DNA of 64,000 nt from Methanothermobacter sp. (GCA_030055615.1 JASFYN010000001.1:451267-515266), one strand, 5' to 3'. Shown: positions 18,153 to 28,371, counted from the first letter of the stretch. The notes: generated by a model not told the origin, from the sequence alone. A program made the numbers and translations.

Positions 18153-19109
18153 TTATAGGTCCCCGTTTAATGTTATAGGTCGATGTTCCCTTGCGGACTT
18201 TATAGCTGCAAGGGCTGTTCTAAGAGCGTATATTCCATCTTCTCCTGTTATTTCAGGTTCTTCGTCATTTATTATTGACATGAGGAATGATTTGATCTCA
18301 TTTTTTAATGGTTCTTCGTGTTCTATTTGAACATCCTGGGCGAATTTACCATAAACGTCTATACTTTGATCTATGTAATCTATGTTTATTATCCCATCAG
18401 TGCCCGTGATGGCTAGTTTCCTTCTCTTGTATGGGGTTAACCAGTTAACTTCTAGCATGCCCGTTATCCCACTTTCGAATTTTGCCATTATCTCTGCATG
18501 GTCTTCAAATTTGCATTTTTCGAGTATGCTCCCCATTGTTGCATATATTTCAGTTACTGGTTCGCTGAAGAGGTAGTGCATCACATCTAGATCATGGATT
18601 GCGAGATCTATTGTTACACCAACATCTTTTATCCTTGGCGGAAATGGTCCAACCCTCTTTGCTGATGCTGATACCACGTCACCGATAACATCATTTTCTA
18701 TGAGTTCTTTTGCTTTTTTCACAGCTGGGTTGAACCTTTCAACATGGCCGGTGGCGAGTTTCACCCCCTTTTTCCGCGCGCTTTTAACCATGTCCTTAGC
18801 TTCTTTTAAAGTGAATGCGATGGGTTTTTCGACAAGTACGTGTTTTCCATATTCTATTGCGTCCATGGTTACTTGGTAGTGGTGGGTTGTTGGCACGCAG
18901 ATACTCACAGCTTCTATCTCAGGTATTTTGAGGAGGTTCTCATAATCTAGGTAACCACGGGCATCATACTTTTTTGAAGCTTTTTGCAATGTCTCTTCCA
19001 TTATATCCGCTACTGCTATGAGATTAGCTATCTCGAGGCGGTGGTAAACTCTTGCATGGTTGTAACCCATTGCCCCTACACCGATTACTCCTACATTTAC
19101 TTTTCTCAA
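18153..19109 (-). CDS. Gfo/Idh/MocA-family NAD(P)-dependent oxidoreductase
   Basis: 318 residues. A Rossmann N terminus ([16 protein letters not shown]), the family lysine motif HVLVEKPIA, and a C-terminal dehydrogenase domain with [14 protein letters not shown], where the catalytic His is expected. Archaeal members include UDP-GlcNAc 3-dehydrogenases and other sugar dehydrogenases; the substrate cannot be fixed from motifs alone. The TTG start overlaps the hemC stop (TTGA) after GGGGGATT. An amino sugar or cyclitol substrate for envelope glycans would suit the organism, but this is a guess. Confidence 0.85.
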   Translation of the reverse strand: MRKVNVGVIGVGAMGYNHARVYHRLEIANLIAVADIMEETLQKASKKYDARGYLDYENLLKIPEIEAVSICVPTTHHYQVTMDAIEYGKHVLVEKPIAFTLKEAKDMVKSARKKGVKLATGHVERFNPAVKKAKELIENDVIGDVVSASAKRVGPFPPRIKDVGVTIDLAIHDLDVMHYLFSEPVTEIYATMGSILEKCKFEDHAEIMAKFESGITGMLEVNWLTPYKRRKLAITGTDGIINIDYIDQSIDVYGKFAQDVQIEHEEPLKNEIKSFLMSIINDEEPEITGEDGIYALRTALAAIKSAREHRPITLNGDL

Positions 19110-19975
19110 AGATAATCCCCCATTTCATTTGCAACTCTTTCACCCAACTCTTGGGCTTTGTTGATAGGGCCTTCTAATGTTACCTGGGATAATATATCAC
19201 CTTCCTTTGATAAAAGGATAGCATATAAACATAGTTTTTTATTTCGTGCTTTGGCTATCACGCCAAGAGGCCATTGACAACCGACTCCTAATTTCTTTAA
19301 GACGCTTTTTTCTGCTTTAACTTCTTGTAGTGACCTATAATGGTTTAATTTTCTTATTAGGTGGAGTTTTGGGTGGTCTTTTCTTGTTATAACTGCTAGG
19401 GCTCCTTGTCCAGCGGGTGGGGTTATGTATTTAAGTGGGAATCTCCTCTTGATATTCTTTTCTAATCCTAGGCGTTTTAGCCCGGCTTCTGCCATTATTG
19501 TCGCGTCTATTTCTCCTTCCATGACTTTTCTTATCCTTGTGTCTATGTTTCCACGTAGAGGTTCTAGTTTGAATTCTTTTTTGTAATGTTTGCAGAAAGC
19601 TTCTCTTCGAAGGCTGCTGGTACCTATTCTTGAATTGGCTGGTAGTTCGTCCCAGTCTAACTTTGATACTAGTACTTCGTGGGGTGGTCCTCTTTCTGGT
19701 ACTGCTGCTATCGTCAGGTCTTCGTCTATTTCTGTTGGGACATCCTTTAGGCTGTGGACTGCGAAATCCACTCTCTCTTCTAACACTGCATTGTCCAATT
19801 CTCTTGTGAATATGCCTTTTCTGTCGATTTTATATAATTGTGAATCCTTTATCTTGTCACCGCTTGTCTTCACTATGACCTTCTCTATCTTAGTTGGGAT
19901 TATTTTTGAAAGTTTGGCTATTATATCCTCTGTTTGTTTGAGTGCGAGGCGACTTCCTCTTGTCCCTACTTTCAA
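19106..19975 (-). CDS. hemC: Hydroxymethylbilane synthase
   Basis: A ~289-residue porphobilinogen deaminase. KVGTRGSRLALKQTE starts the protein, HSLKDVPTE is the active-site loop, and the Cys in VGCQWPLGV is the site of the dipyrromethane cofactor. It condenses four porphobilinogens, supplying tetrapyrrole for F430, cobamide and siroheme. TTG 19975 is preferred because GGGAGGG lies nine bases upstream; the ATG at 19993 is upstream of that site and adds six residues before the conserved start. It directly follows cfbE, the last F430 gene, in one operon. Confidence 0.95.
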   Translation of the reverse strand: MKVGTRGSRLALKQTEDIIAKLSKIIPTKIEKVIVKTSGDKIKDSQLYKIDRKGIFTRELDNAVLEERVDFAVHSLKDVPTEIDEDLTIAAVPERGPPHEVLVSKLDWDELPANSRIGTSSLRREAFCKHYKKEFKLEPLRGNIDTRIRKVMEGEIDATIMAEAGLKRLGLEKNIKRRFPLKYITPPAGQGALAVITRKDHPKLHLIRKLNHYRSLQEVKAEKSVLKKLGVGCQWPLGVIAKARNKKLCLYAILLSKEGDILSQVTLEGPINKAQELGERVANEMGDYL

Positions 19976-20001
19976 TGTGATGATCCCTCCCATTAGGGGG
20001 A

Positions 20002-21315
20002 TTATCTTTCTTGGGGTTTAGAATATTCTGAACGATAGATTAATATTATATGTTTGTTAGCGGTTGAAAGTGCATATTTCAGCGCATCTTCCCTCTTTTC
20101 CATATAGGGAATCTTCCTATGAAGTTTTTTTTGGATGTTTTTGCCTAATGCTCCTGTTAGTATAATCTTTTCTGTGAAATCTTCAATTATATTGGCGGTT
20201 TTATCCTCATCTATTTCTTCACAAGTAATCCCGTAATCTCCGCCTAATATTGTAATGGGGGCTTCGAGATTTTGAGCCATCTTCAGGGTGTATTTTATGG
20301 CTTCTGAATTGATACCAGGGTTTATCTCCTCTATTATTATTTTTTCACCAAACCGGCGTCTGGAACTTCGACCCTTAATACCTTTAAATTCTCTGAGACC
20401 TTCTTGTATCTGCTTTATACTGATATCGAGGGTTAATGCACCTGATACTGCTGCCAATAGGTTGAGGAGGTAATGTGGGCCTGGAGCGAAACTTTCAATT
20501 GGGAATCTGATATTATATTTTTTGCCTGTTATTGTCTTAAGGCCTTTTACATGTATTTTTAGTCGAGTTTTTTCAAGGCCGTAATTTATATTTGTAGGGT
20601 GGATGTTGGCATCTTTTTCTGTTATGGAGAATGTGTTCACGTTTTTAAATTGATTATAGTATTTTTTGTAGGCTGTGTGTTCGCAGCATGTTATTTTGCT
20701 TTTGAATATTTGGGCTTTGGCTTTGCTCGCTTTTTCTTTTCCTCCTTGGATGGGGTAGTCTTCTACTATGTTGGTTAGTATTCCCACATCTGCGAGGCCT
20801 GTTCCTCCGAGGGATGATTCGAATATGCATGCTTGGTAATTTAGGCCTTTGGCGAGTTCTACTGTTTCTATGATGCTTGCTGGTGTTATGCTGATATCCT
20901 CTTTGAGTTTTTTTTCGGATAAGAAGGCTCCTATGCTGCTGAGTATGAGGGGGGTTTTTTCTTTTAGGATTTCTTTGAGCATCCATACGACGCTTGTTTT
21001 GCCTTTGACACCTGTGACTTCTATTATTGGGGTTTTGGTGAGTTTTTCATTTTTTGATAGGAGGAATTTCACTATTTCATGGTGTGTGTAATCGACTTTT
21101 AGGTTGAGTGGGCAGTGTATGGGTGCTATTATTTTCAGATTATTTGATTTTGGGATTTTGTTGACGAGTTTTATTCCATTTTTTGTGAGGATTTTTTTAT
21201 TTTTTGGGTTTAGGGTATTGTAGATGTCCCATGCGAATACTTTTTTAAAGTGTTTTTTGAGTGCGAGTGCTATTGTCATGCCGCCGTGGGTGAGATCTAC
21301 TACGAGTGCTTCCAT
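20002..21315 (-). CDS. cfbE: Coenzyme F430 synthetase CfbE (Mur ligase-like)
   Basis: A 437-residue ATP-dependent ligase of the MurD-like family. The P-loop is IEVTGVKGKTSVVW (about residues 98-111), with ESSLGGTGLAD and the C-terminal ligase motif ILGGDYGIT further on. CfbE closes the carbocyclic F ring of 15,17(3)-seco-F430-17(3)-acid to give F430, the nickel cofactor of methyl-coenzyme M reductase. Its N terminus lacks a classic UDP-binding domain, as expected for this family. It is followed by hemC and preceded by nadK on the same strand. Confidence 0.9.
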   Translation of the reverse strand: MEALVVDLTHGGMTIALALKKHFKKVFAWDIYNTLNPKNKKILTKNGIKLVNKIPKSNNLKIIAPIHCPLNLKVDYTHHEIVKFLLSKNEKLTKTPIIEVTGVKGKTSVVWMLKEILKEKTPLILSSIGAFLSEKKLKEDISITPASIIETVELAKGLNYQACIFESSLGGTGLADVGILTNIVEDYPIQGGKEKASKAKAQIFKSKITCCEHTAYKKYYNQFKNVNTFSITEKDANIHPTNINYGLEKTRLKIHVKGLKTITGKKYNIRFPIESFAPGPHYLLNLLAAVSGALTLDISIKQIQEGLREFKGIKGRSSRRRFGEKIIIEEINPGINSEAIKYTLKMAQNLEAPITILGGDYGITCEEIDEDKTANIIEDFTEKIILTGALGKNIQKKLHRKIPYMEKREDALKYALSTANKHIILIYRSEYSKPQER

Positions 21316-21327
21316 TATTATACGACC

Positions 21328-22176
21328 CTATTCTTTGCTGGGTGTTATACCCCCTTCGATTAGTTTTTCTCTAACCTTCTTGTAGAAGTTTTTGCTTAAC
21401 CTTACGAAGTAGGCTTTGTTTTTAGATTTTTGAAAGATTAATTCTTCCATATAATTTACTTCCTCTTTGAATTGTCCATCAACTACTGCTATGGCCTTTT
21501 TACCTTTTTTTAACAATTTTATCCTGATTTTGCTTTCATCCGATACTACTAGAGGTCTTGCGCTTAATTTGAAGGGGCATATTGGGACTATTATAAATGC
21601 TTCTACTCTCGGGTCGACGATGGGGCCCCCAGCTGACATGGAGTATGCTGTGGAACCGCTTGGAGTTGCTACTATTATCCCGTCGGCCCTTAGTTCTTCA
21701 ACAACTTCATCATCAACTAATATTTGGATGTGTAACATTTTTGCTGGTTCTCTTGTCATCATAACAACTTCGTTGAGAGCTGATGGTAATTTGCCATGAT
21801 GGTAGACGTCTAGTTGTGTTCGCTCCTCTATTATATAATGTCCTTTGAGGACTTCCTTGAGTTCTTGGAATACATTTTTGGGGTCGATTTCTGTTAAAAA
21901 TCCTACTGTACCCATATTCACTCCAATTAATGGTATTTTCTTCCCCTCTATGAAACTTTGGGTGCGTAGTATTGTCCCGTCACCTCCAACGGTTAGGATG
22001 ATGTCAACATCCATTTCTTTTAGTTCCTTTGCTAATTTTTTGAATTCTGGGATTTTTTCCGCTAGTGAGGTGTCAATGGAAACTTTAACGCCATTTTCTA
22101 TGAGGAATTCAATAATTTTTTTTGCTAATGTAATGGCCTTGGGGATGTCTAGGCGCGCCACCACACCTATACGCAT
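21328..22176 (-). CDS. nadK: NAD kinase
   Basis: A 282-residue NAD kinase with the diagnostic GGDGT loop (ILTVGGDGTILRTQ, about residues 60-73), NMGTVGFLTEI, and the substrate motif DGIIVATPSGSTAYSMSAGG. It phosphorylates NAD to NADP. Its ATG overlaps the stop of the IMPase/FBPase gene (TAATG). In some methanogens, for example MJ0917, these two enzymes are one fused protein; here they are separate but translationally adjacent. Confidence 0.95.
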   Translation of the reverse strand: MRIGVVARLDIPKAITLAKKIIEFLIENGVKVSIDTSLAEKIPEFKKLAKELKEMDVDIILTVGGDGTILRTQSFIEGKKIPLIGVNMGTVGFLTEIDPKNVFQELKEVLKGHYIIEERTQLDVYHHGKLPSALNEVVMMTREPAKMLHIQILVDDEVVEELRADGIIVATPSGSTAYSMSAGGPIVDPRVEAFIIVPICPFKLSARPLVVSDESKIRIKLLKKGKKAIAVVDGQFKEEVNYMEELIFQKSKNKAYFVRLSKNFYKKVREKLIEGGITPSKE

Positions 22177-23027
22177 TAGATAACCTCCAATGCTTTCATT
22201 ATTTTCTGGTGTAATTGCTTGTTCCCAGCTGCTATGAGCGAAGTGCGCTCTTTAACATTTAAAAGGCCGTTTATGGGTTCTCCTTTTTCGGTGGTGACTA
22301 TGCCCCCGGCTTCTTCGACTATTAACCTTGAAGCGGCGATGTCGACTACTCTTAGATTTCCTCGCAAGTCCATGAAAGCGTCATATGCTCCGCTGGCAAC
22401 ATATGAAAGTTCTAATGCTACTGAGCCTAGTATTCTCATCCTACGGATAATACGACATATATTATCGATTTTGGGGAATTTGGTGCCGTATATGAAGGCG
22501 CCCATCGAAGATTCTTCAAGCAATTCTTGTTTGGATGGTTTTATCCTTTCATCATTTAAGTATGCTCCGCGTCCTCTTAGGGCCTCGTAAATGTCGTCAG
22601 TGGCGAAATTTTTAACAAAACCCATTTTCACATCATTTAATGATGGTAAAAGATCACTGGGATGGTATTCTGCAATTGCAATGGATATGCCATAGAATGG
22701 TATGTTTTTGATGGCGTTTGTGGTTCCGTCAAGAGGGTCTACAACGAATATTATCTGGGGCTCTGAATCTTCCTTTTCGCCTATTTTAAGGTATCCTATC
22801 TCTTCGCTGATTAATGTAACGGGTCTCTCAGTATTTTCCAAGACATTTATGGTTTCATCTTCGGCTACAAGGTCTATTAATTTTGTTGGCGTCCCGTCAG
22901 CGCCTATTTTTATTATTTCACCAGCTTCCTTTTTACCCACGAGGGGTGCTATGGCCTTCTGCACTTGTTCGGCCATTTTAATTGCTATACTTCTCCAATA
23001 GTAAATTTCGGATTTTTTCATTCCCAC
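22176..23027 (-). CDS. suhB: Inositol monophosphatase / fructose-1,6-bisphosphatase
   Basis: A 283-residue archaeal dual IMPase/FBPase (or NADP phosphatase) of the Li-sensitive phosphatase superfamily. The metal-binding motifs are present: ISEEIGYL, the core DPLDGTTNAIKNIPFYG (about residues 97-113), and LRVVDIAASRLIVEEAGG. It hydrolyses fructose-1,6-bisphosphate and inositol-1-phosphate in related archaea. The start is GTG 23027 or ATG 23021. It sits between pdaD and nadK. Confidence 0.9.
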   Translation of the reverse strand: MGMKKSEIYYWRSIAIKMAEQVQKAIAPLVGKKEAGEIIKIGADGTPTKLIDLVAEDETINVLENTERPVTLISEEIGYLKIGEKEDSEPQIIFVVDPLDGTTNAIKNIPFYGISIAIAEYHPSDLLPSLNDVKMGFVKNFATDDIYEALRGRGAYLNDERIKPSKQELLEESSMGAFIYGTKFPKIDNICRIIRRMRILGSVALELSYVASGAYDAFMDLRGNLRVVDIAASRLIVEEAGGIVTTEKGEPINGLLNVKERTSLIAAGNKQLHQKIMKALEVI

Positions 23028-23048
23028 AACACCTAAAAGGCTCCCTCA

Positions 23049-23495
23049 TTATAGGTATACTAGCGCTGCTACTACAGCGCCACATTCTTTGACTTTATGG
23101 TTTATTTCTTCCACTATTAAGTTTTTTATTTTTTCACCCCTCCTTTTCATCATATATTCAACCATAAAAATGGCATCCTCCCTTATAATCTTGGGATCCT
23201 TGTTTATCCCACTATTTTCAGCCACGCAACCTATATTATCAGATAATGCGACTGCTATAGCTGCTGATATAAGATCCCCTCTATTATTGGAAATGCTATG
23301 GGAGAGTACGCAATTAACTGTCGAACCTTTCTTAAGGGTTGGTAATCTAACTACCTGCGCATCAGCAGGGATTATACTTGAAACTTTTATAAGGTTCACA
23401 TCACCTATCCCAGCATCTAAAAGAGCATTATCAAATGCATTCAATTTGGTTGGCCCTTCACTCTTTCCTGATGTAATTGAAACCTTCATATCCAT
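23049..23495 (-). CDS. pdaD: Pyruvoyl-dependent arginine decarboxylase
   Basis: About 148 residues, the usual size of PvlArgDC. The self-cleavage site is the Ser-Ser pair in LIKVSSIIPADAQ (Ser39-Ser40); cleavage converts the second Ser to the pyruvoyl group. GSTVNCVLSHSISNN and EDAIFMVEYMM match the rest of the family. It makes agmatine from arginine. ATG 23495 is preferred: a TATA box (CTATATAAAACC, 23526-23537) rules out the longer in-frame extension. It is divergent from aIF5A and agmatinase, whose biochemistry uses agmatine. Confidence 0.94.
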   Translation of the reverse strand: MDMKVSITSGKSEGPTKLNAFDNALLDAGIGDVNLIKVSSIIPADAQVVRLPTLKKGSTVNCVLSHSISNNRGDLISAAIAVALSDNIGCVAENSGINKDPKIIREDAIFMVEYMMKRRGEKIKNLIVEEINHKVKECGAVVAALVYL

Positions 23496-23525
23496 CACTA
23501 ACCTGAAATGTAGGGTAACGGTAGG

Positions 23526-23563
23526 TTTTATATAGAGGATTGGTAACACTAATAATATAAAAT
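23526..23563. promoter_or_regulatory. Divergent promoters of pdaD and aIF5A
   Basis: The minus-strand TATA box for pdaD (CTATATAAAACC, 23526-23537) and the plus-strand TATA-like AATAATATAAAAT (about 23551-23563) for aIF5A lie within about 40 bases and point away from each other. The arrangement could allow joint control of agmatine synthesis and of aIF5A plus agmatinase. Confidence 0.5.
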
Positions 23564-23609
23564 CCTTTATCAGTTTTTTTCATTATTATCCTATTGGGAG
23601 GTATAATGA

Positions 23610-23999
23610 ATGTCAAAGAAGGTAGTTGAAGTCAAAAATTTGAAGGTTGGAAAATATGTGATCATTGATGATGAACCATCAAAGATTGTGAACATATCAA
23701 CGTCATCACCAGGAAAACATGGTTCTGCGAAGGCCCGTATCGAAGCGATAGGCATATTTGACAATCAAAAGAGGAGCATAGTAAAACCTGTTGATGCTAA
23801 GATAGAAATACCAATAATAGATAAAAGAACAGCTCAAGTATTGGCTATTATGGGTGATGATGTCCAATTAATGGACCTTGAAACCTATGAGACGTTTGAG
23901 ACACCCATCCCTGAAGATTTAAAAGATAGAATTGCTGAGGGGAGTGAGGTAGAGTACATTACTACCATGGGTAAAAATAAACTTATGAGAGTTAAATGA
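23610..23999 (+). CDS. Translation factor aIF5A (hypusine-containing)
   Basis: 129 residues with the N-terminal SH3-like and C-terminal OB domains of IF5A. The modification loop [19 protein letters not shown] places Lys36 as the hypusine/deoxyhypusine site. It relieves ribosome stalling, for example at polyproline. GGGAGG precedes the ATG; a nearer ATG in another frame is a decoy. The agmatinase gene starts one base after its stop. Confidence 0.95.
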   Translation: MSKKVVEVKNLKVGKYVIIDDEPSKIVNISTSSPGKHGSAKARIEAIGIFDNQKRSIVKPVDAKIEIPIIDKRTAQVLAIMGDDVQLMDLETYETFETPIPEDLKDRIAEGSEVEYITTMGKNKLMRVK

Positions 24000-24000
24000 C

Positions 24001-24882
24001 ATGTTTCTATACTTGGAGGATTCTTCCAAATTTGCTTTTTCAAGGAGAGAATCTTTTAAAGAATTTTTATCATCACCCAGAAATGGGGATGCCTTTGGTA
24101 TGCTGGGCATCCCCTTCGATTCCACAGCAACTTATATGCCGGGGGCTAGATTCGGCCCATCAGCCATTAGAGAAGCATCTTATAATTTTGAGAAGTATAA
24201 TCTAACCTTTAATAAAGAGCTTAGGGCGCCCATTTTTGATTTGGGTGATCTTAGAGTTTCCGCAGGGAACTTCAAGGAAACATCAAGGAGGATAATAGAC
24301 ACGCTAACTAGATTATTATCCTATGATCTTAAACCCTTAATCCTTGGAGGGGAGCATACAATAACTTACCCCATTGTAAAAGTCCTACAATCAAAGCAAA
24401 ATCCTATTATTGTCCATTTTGATGCGCACATGGACATGAGGGATCATTATAATGGAAAATTTTCACATGCAACAGTAATGAGGAGAATATATGAACTCGA
24501 ACCTCCGAGTATAATCATGATAGGTGTCAGATCCGCATCCAAAGAAGAAATAGAATTTGTCCAAGAACATGAAATTGAATATTACACTTCACAGATGATC
24601 CAAGAGAATATGGAAGAAGTGAAGTGTAAAATAGAAAGCATTAAAGGTCCAGTATATGTAACGGTTGACATTGATGTTCTAGACCCATCCTATGCCCCTA
24701 TGGTAGGTAACCCAACCCCTTGCGGACTTACACCATTCCACATGGAAAAATTCATCGAAATTATAAGCAGAAAAGATATAATGGGCTTTGATATAGTGGA
24801 GGTTACATCGCCGGTGAAGGGTGATCAGACCAGTCTCAACGCTGCTAAGATTCTACATGATCTACTATCCTTAAAATCATGA
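24001..24882 (+). CDS. speB: Agmatinase / ureohydrolase
   Basis: A 293-residue ureohydrolase with the full Mn site: GGEHT, HFDAHMDMRD, and VDIDVLDPSYAP. It removes urea from agmatine to give putrescine. Immediate linkage to aIF5A fits the alternative role shown genetically in Haloferax, where an agmatinase-like protein acts on agmatinyl-lysine of aIF5A to give deoxyhypusine. The N terminus is extended by about 25 residues relative to compact agmatinases. No spermidine synthase is seen in the window. Confidence 0.92.
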   Translation: MFLYLEDSSKFAFSRRESFKEFLSSPRNGDAFGMLGIPFDSTATYMPGARFGPSAIREASYNFEKYNLTFNKELRAPIFDLGDLRVSAGNFKETSRRIIDTLTRLLSYDLKPLILGGEHTITYPIVKVLQSKQNPIIVHFDAHMDMRDHYNGKFSHATVMRRIYELEPPSIIMIGVRSASKEEIEFVQEHEIEYYTSQMIQENMEEVKCKIESIKGPVYVTVDIDVLDPSYAPMVGNPTPCGLTPFHMEKFIEIISRKDIMGFDIVEVTSPVKGDQTSLNAAKILHDLLSLKS

Positions 24883-24897
24883 GAGGTGCACTTAAAT

Positions 24898-26121
24898 ATG
24901 AACACTAGAGAAGTCGAACTTTCAGGTCATATAATTGATAGTTTAATCCTCCCAAAGGTCTTGGATGTTATAATGGATATGGGGGGAGATTTCAAGATAC
25001 TCAAATTTGAAATCGGTAAAAGGAAGACAGATCCAAGTTATGCTAGAATACTTGTATCAGCTGATACACCATCCCATTTAAATGAAATACTCGATGAATT
25101 AAGCGAGATAGGCGCATCAATAGCAGAGATAAAAGAAGTGGAGCTCCGAGCAGCTGAAAAAGATAAAGTTTTACCTGATGGTTTTTATTCCACAACAAAC
25201 CATCCAACTTTCATTTTTTATGAAGGAGAATGGAGACAAGTCCAGAATATTGAAATGGACTGTATGATAGTGGTAGACCCCAAAACAAAGACCGCGAAAT
25301 GTAAACCCATAGGGGAAATAAAAAAAGGGGACTTAGTAGTTGTTGGAAGAGAAGGTATAAGAGTATCCCCACCAGAGAGGCCGCGTGGAAAAAAGGGAAT
25401 CTTCGAATTCATGGGGAGCGCCGTATCATCTGAGAAACCTCTCATCACCACCATCAAGAGGATAGCATCCGAGATCATGGCAGTGAAGAATAATGGTGGT
25501 AAAATTGCCCTCGTAGCAGGGCCAGCTGTTGTGCACACAGGATCGGCTCCTATAGTTGCTGAGATGATACGTGAAGGTTTCATCGACGTATTATTCGCGG
25601 GCAATGCCCTTGCAACCCATGATATCGAAAACGCCCTTTATGGCACATCTTTAGGTATTTGCGTCAAAACCGGTGAATCGGTAAGTAAAGGCCACCATCA
25701 TCATATTTATGCTATAAATGAGATTAACAAGGCTGGTTCCATAAAAGCAGCGGTCGAAAAGGGCATATTAAAAAAGGGTATAATGTATGAATGCGTAAAG
25801 AATAACGTCCCATTTGTACTTGCAGGTTCCATAAGGGATGATGGACCGCTTCCTGATGTTATAACGGATGTTGTGGAAGCTCAGAATGAAATGCGACGCT
25901 ATATTAGGGAAGTTGACATGGTATTGATGATAGCTACCATGCTCCATTCAATAGCTGTTGGAAACCTTTTACCATCCCATGTTAAAAGCATATGCGTTGA
26001 TATAAACCCTGCAACAGTTACCAAACTTGCTGATCGTGGCAGCTCCCAAGTTGTGGGTGTTGTAACAGACGTGGGGGCGTTTTTACCCATCCTCTGGGAT
26101 GAACTCAAAAGGAAAAAGTGA
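24898..26121 (+). CDS. Archaeal ornithine cyclodeaminase (LOR/SDH-like)
   Basis: A ~407-residue protein of the TIGR00300 family (conserved LOR/SDH region). The methanococcal member MMP1218 converts ornithine to proline, and an ArgZ-type C-terminal half is recognisable. Visible motifs: [32 protein letters not shown] and [17 protein letters not shown] 24898 is preferred because GAGGTG lies nine bases upstream; the in-frame GTG at 24886 is inside that site. Its place after agmatinase puts arginine, agmatine and ornithine use in one transcript. Confidence 0.88.
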   Translation: MNTREVELSGHIIDSLILPKVLDVIMDMGGDFKILKFEIGKRKTDPSYARILVSADTPSHLNEILDELSEIGASIAEIKEVELRAAEKDKVLPDGFYSTTNHPTFIFYEGEWRQVQNIEMDCMIVVDPKTKTAKCKPIGEIKKGDLVVVGREGIRVSPPERPRGKKGIFEFMGSAVSSEKPLITTIKRIASEIMAVKNNGGKIALVAGPAVVHTGSAPIVAEMIREGFIDVLFAGNALATHDIENALYGTSLGICVKTGESVSKGHHHHIYAINEINKAGSIKAAVEKGILKKGIMYECVKNNVPFVLAGSIRDDGPLPDVITDVVEAQNEMRRYIREVDMVLMIATMLHSIAVGNLLPSHVKSICVDINPATVTKLADRGSSQVVGVVTDVGAFLPILWDELKRKK

Positions 26122-27746
26122 TAATATTGCTAAAGGGGAACATATTAAATGTTTTCACAGGTGACATATACCCCGCTGAAATAATCATAGAAAATGGTAT
26201 GATAAAAATTGTGAGAAAAATAAAAGGAGATTTTGATGGAATCCTACTTCCAGGTTTCATAGACGCACATACACACATCGAAAGCTCACTGATGACACCA
26301 TCATCTTTTGCAGAGGCCACCATACCTCATGGGACTACAGCAGTGATAAGCGACCCCCATGAGATAGCTAATGTAATGGGTCTTGAGGGAATCGATTTCA
26401 TGATAGAGGATTCAAAAAGGGTCCCCTTGAAATTCTTTTTCACAGCACCATCATGTGTACCTTCAACAGAATTCGAGACAGCAGGTGCGAGGATAGGAAT
26501 CAATGAAATAGAAGCCCTTCTTGAAAGGGATGAAATAGTAGCCTTAGGAGAGATGATGGATTTTCCAAGTGTCATATCAGAGGACCCCCAAGTCATCGAG
26601 AAGATAAAAGCCGCGAAAAGGGCGCGCAAGCCTATAGATGGACATGCACCGCTCTTATCAGGGGATGATCTTTGCAGGTATGTGGAGAAAGGGATATCAA
26701 CCGATCACGAGTCCGTATACGCGGAAGAAGCCCGGGAAAAAATAGAACTAGGGATGAAGATCATGGTAAGGGAGGGTTCATCCGCGAAGAACCTCCAAGA
26801 GCTTGCAAAAGTCGGCGGAGACTTTTTAGTATCTGATGACATGGAACCAGGGGATCTTATCGAAGGCCATATGGACGCGATCCTCAGGAAAGCCGTGGAA
26901 TATGGTATTGATGAAGTAGAAGCTGTTCGAATGGTCACGATAAACCCTGCAGATCACTACTCACTAGATTTTGGTGCAATAGCCCCTGGGAAATCTGCCG
27001 ATATAGTATTAGTTGATAACTTGAAAAATTTCACAGTCAAAAAAGTATTTATTAACGGTGAACTTGTTGCAAAGGATGGTGAAAAACTATTCAAAGTCAA
27101 AGGAAAGGAGAGAACGCCACCTCAGGGGAAAATTAGGATAAAAGGCCTTGAATCATCTAGGTTAGGTATCCGAGCTTCTGGTAACAGGGCACGAGTAAGG
27201 GTTATCAAAGTGTTTGAGGGGCAGATTATAACTTCAGAATCTATACATGAACTTCCAATCAGGGATGGGATAGTACAACCACTACCAGAGGATGACATAT
27301 TGAAAGTATCGGTCATAGACAGATATGGCCATGGGAACATAGGTAATGGTTTCGTTGAAGGTTTTGGCATACAAGAGGGTGCTCTTGCATCTACGGTAGC
27401 CCATGATTCACATAATCTGATAGTTGTGGGCACTTCCACTGATTATATGATGAGGGCGGTTGAGATTCTTAGAAGGAGTGGTGGTGGACTTGTCGCGGTG
27501 GCCCTTGATGAATCTATGCATCTTAGATTGCCAGTTGCGGGTCTCATGTCACATGAGAGGGTGAACATTCTCGCATGTAAAGCTAGACAACTTAATGATT
27601 TTGTAGCGGATATGGGATCAAGCTTATCCAATCCTTTCATGACAATGTCCTTTTTGTCGCTCCTTGTAATCCCACAGTTGCGCTTAAGTGATAGGGGATT
27701 ATTCAATGTTGAAGAGCGTCGCTTTGTTAATCCAGTTTTATCTTAA
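26118..27746 (+). CDS. ade: Adenine deaminase
   Basis: A 542-residue amidohydrolase of the Ade type. The metal site starts with [14 protein letters not shown] and continues with [16 protein letters not shown] and [11 protein letters not shown]; the C-terminal half has the family-specific [12 protein letters not shown]. It deaminates adenine to hypoxanthine for purine salvage. The GTG start overlaps the previous stop (GTGA) and follows AAGG. It ends 20 bases inside the convergent DUF447 gene. Confidence 0.94.
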   Translation: MIILLKGNILNVFTGDIYPAEIIIENGMIKIVRKIKGDFDGILLPGFIDAHTHIESSLMTPSSFAEATIPHGTTAVISDPHEIANVMGLEGIDFMIEDSKRVPLKFFFTAPSCVPSTEFETAGARIGINEIEALLERDEIVALGEMMDFPSVISEDPQVIEKIKAAKRARKPIDGHAPLLSGDDLCRYVEKGISTDHESVYAEEAREKIELGMKIMVREGSSAKNLQELAKVGGDFLVSDDMEPGDLIEGHMDAILRKAVEYGIDEVEAVRMVTINPADHYSLDFGAIAPGKSADIVLVDNLKNFTVKKVFINGELVAKDGEKLFKVKGKERTPPQGKIRIKGLESSRLGIRASGNRARVRVIKVFEGQIITSESIHELPIRDGIVQPLPEDDILKVSVIDRYGHGNIGNGFVEGFGIQEGALASTVAHDSHNLIVVGTSTDYMMRAVEILRRSGGGLVAVALDESMHLRLPVAGLMSHERVNILACKARQLNDFVADMGSSLSNPFMTMSFLSLLVIPQLRLSDRGLFNVEERRFVNPVLS

Positions 27747-28371
27747 TGGAATCTACTATCCTTTTCATGGCCATTTTTTCTCGGGGCCCTCCTACCTTAT
27801 CAACAACCCTTTTCATTTCTAATATACGATCTATGATATCTTCCTTATTTTCTGCACGATTTATACGAGTATAATTTATCAGGGATTCTATAATTGCGTA
27901 TATGCTCCTGTTTAATGGTTCTTTGAAATTTTTACCTTTGTATATTCTTTTAACCTCCGCTGTTATAATGAATAATTTGGATTCCCCATACTGGTCCTTC
28001 TTTTTAATGTTCTTCACTTTTTTTGTAGTTGCTGTGAAAAATGATGAAGCACCCTTCAAAATCAAATAACCAGAATATGGTATGAAATAGTCATCTCCAA
28101 GATCCCCTAGGGTGGCCTCTGTAAACAAAAGAGGATCATCTGTGATATTAACTGTGAAATTACCAGTAGCTAGTATATTGGAGAGAGTGTGGCTCCCCTC
28201 ATAGAGGTATAATACGATCTCCTTGGGACTTTTACATATTACACCAATGGGTGCTGCGTTACCTTCACCTTCAGGATTTAGGGTTGTTACTATAGTCTCA
28301 TATAATAGGCCCTTTTCCATTTTGAGTGATTTGAGGCTTTCCACTTCTTTGTAATTTTCTATATTTTTCAC
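27727..28371 (-). CDS. DUF447 family flavin-binding-like protein
   Basis: A 214-residue protein of the DUF447 family, an FMN-binding split-barrel fold common in methanogens and methylotrophs. YETIVTTLNPEGEGNAAPIG (residues 24-43) is the conserved opening. Family members are linked to tetrahydromethanopterin-dependent C1 metabolism by occurrence, with no proven reaction. The start is uncertain between GTG 28371 and ATG 28320. It follows the DUF2124 gene by 7 bases. Confidence 0.78.
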   Translation of the reverse strand: MKNIENYKEVESLKSLKMEKGLLYETIVTTLNPEGEGNAAPIGVICKSPKEIVLYLYEGSHTLSNILATGNFTVNITDDPLLFTEATLGDLGDDYFIPYSGYLILKGASSFFTATTKKVKNIKKKDQYGESKLFIITAEVKRIYKGKNFKEPLNRSIYAIIESLINYTRINRAENKEDIIDRILEMKRVVDKVGGPREKMAMKRIVDSIKIKLD

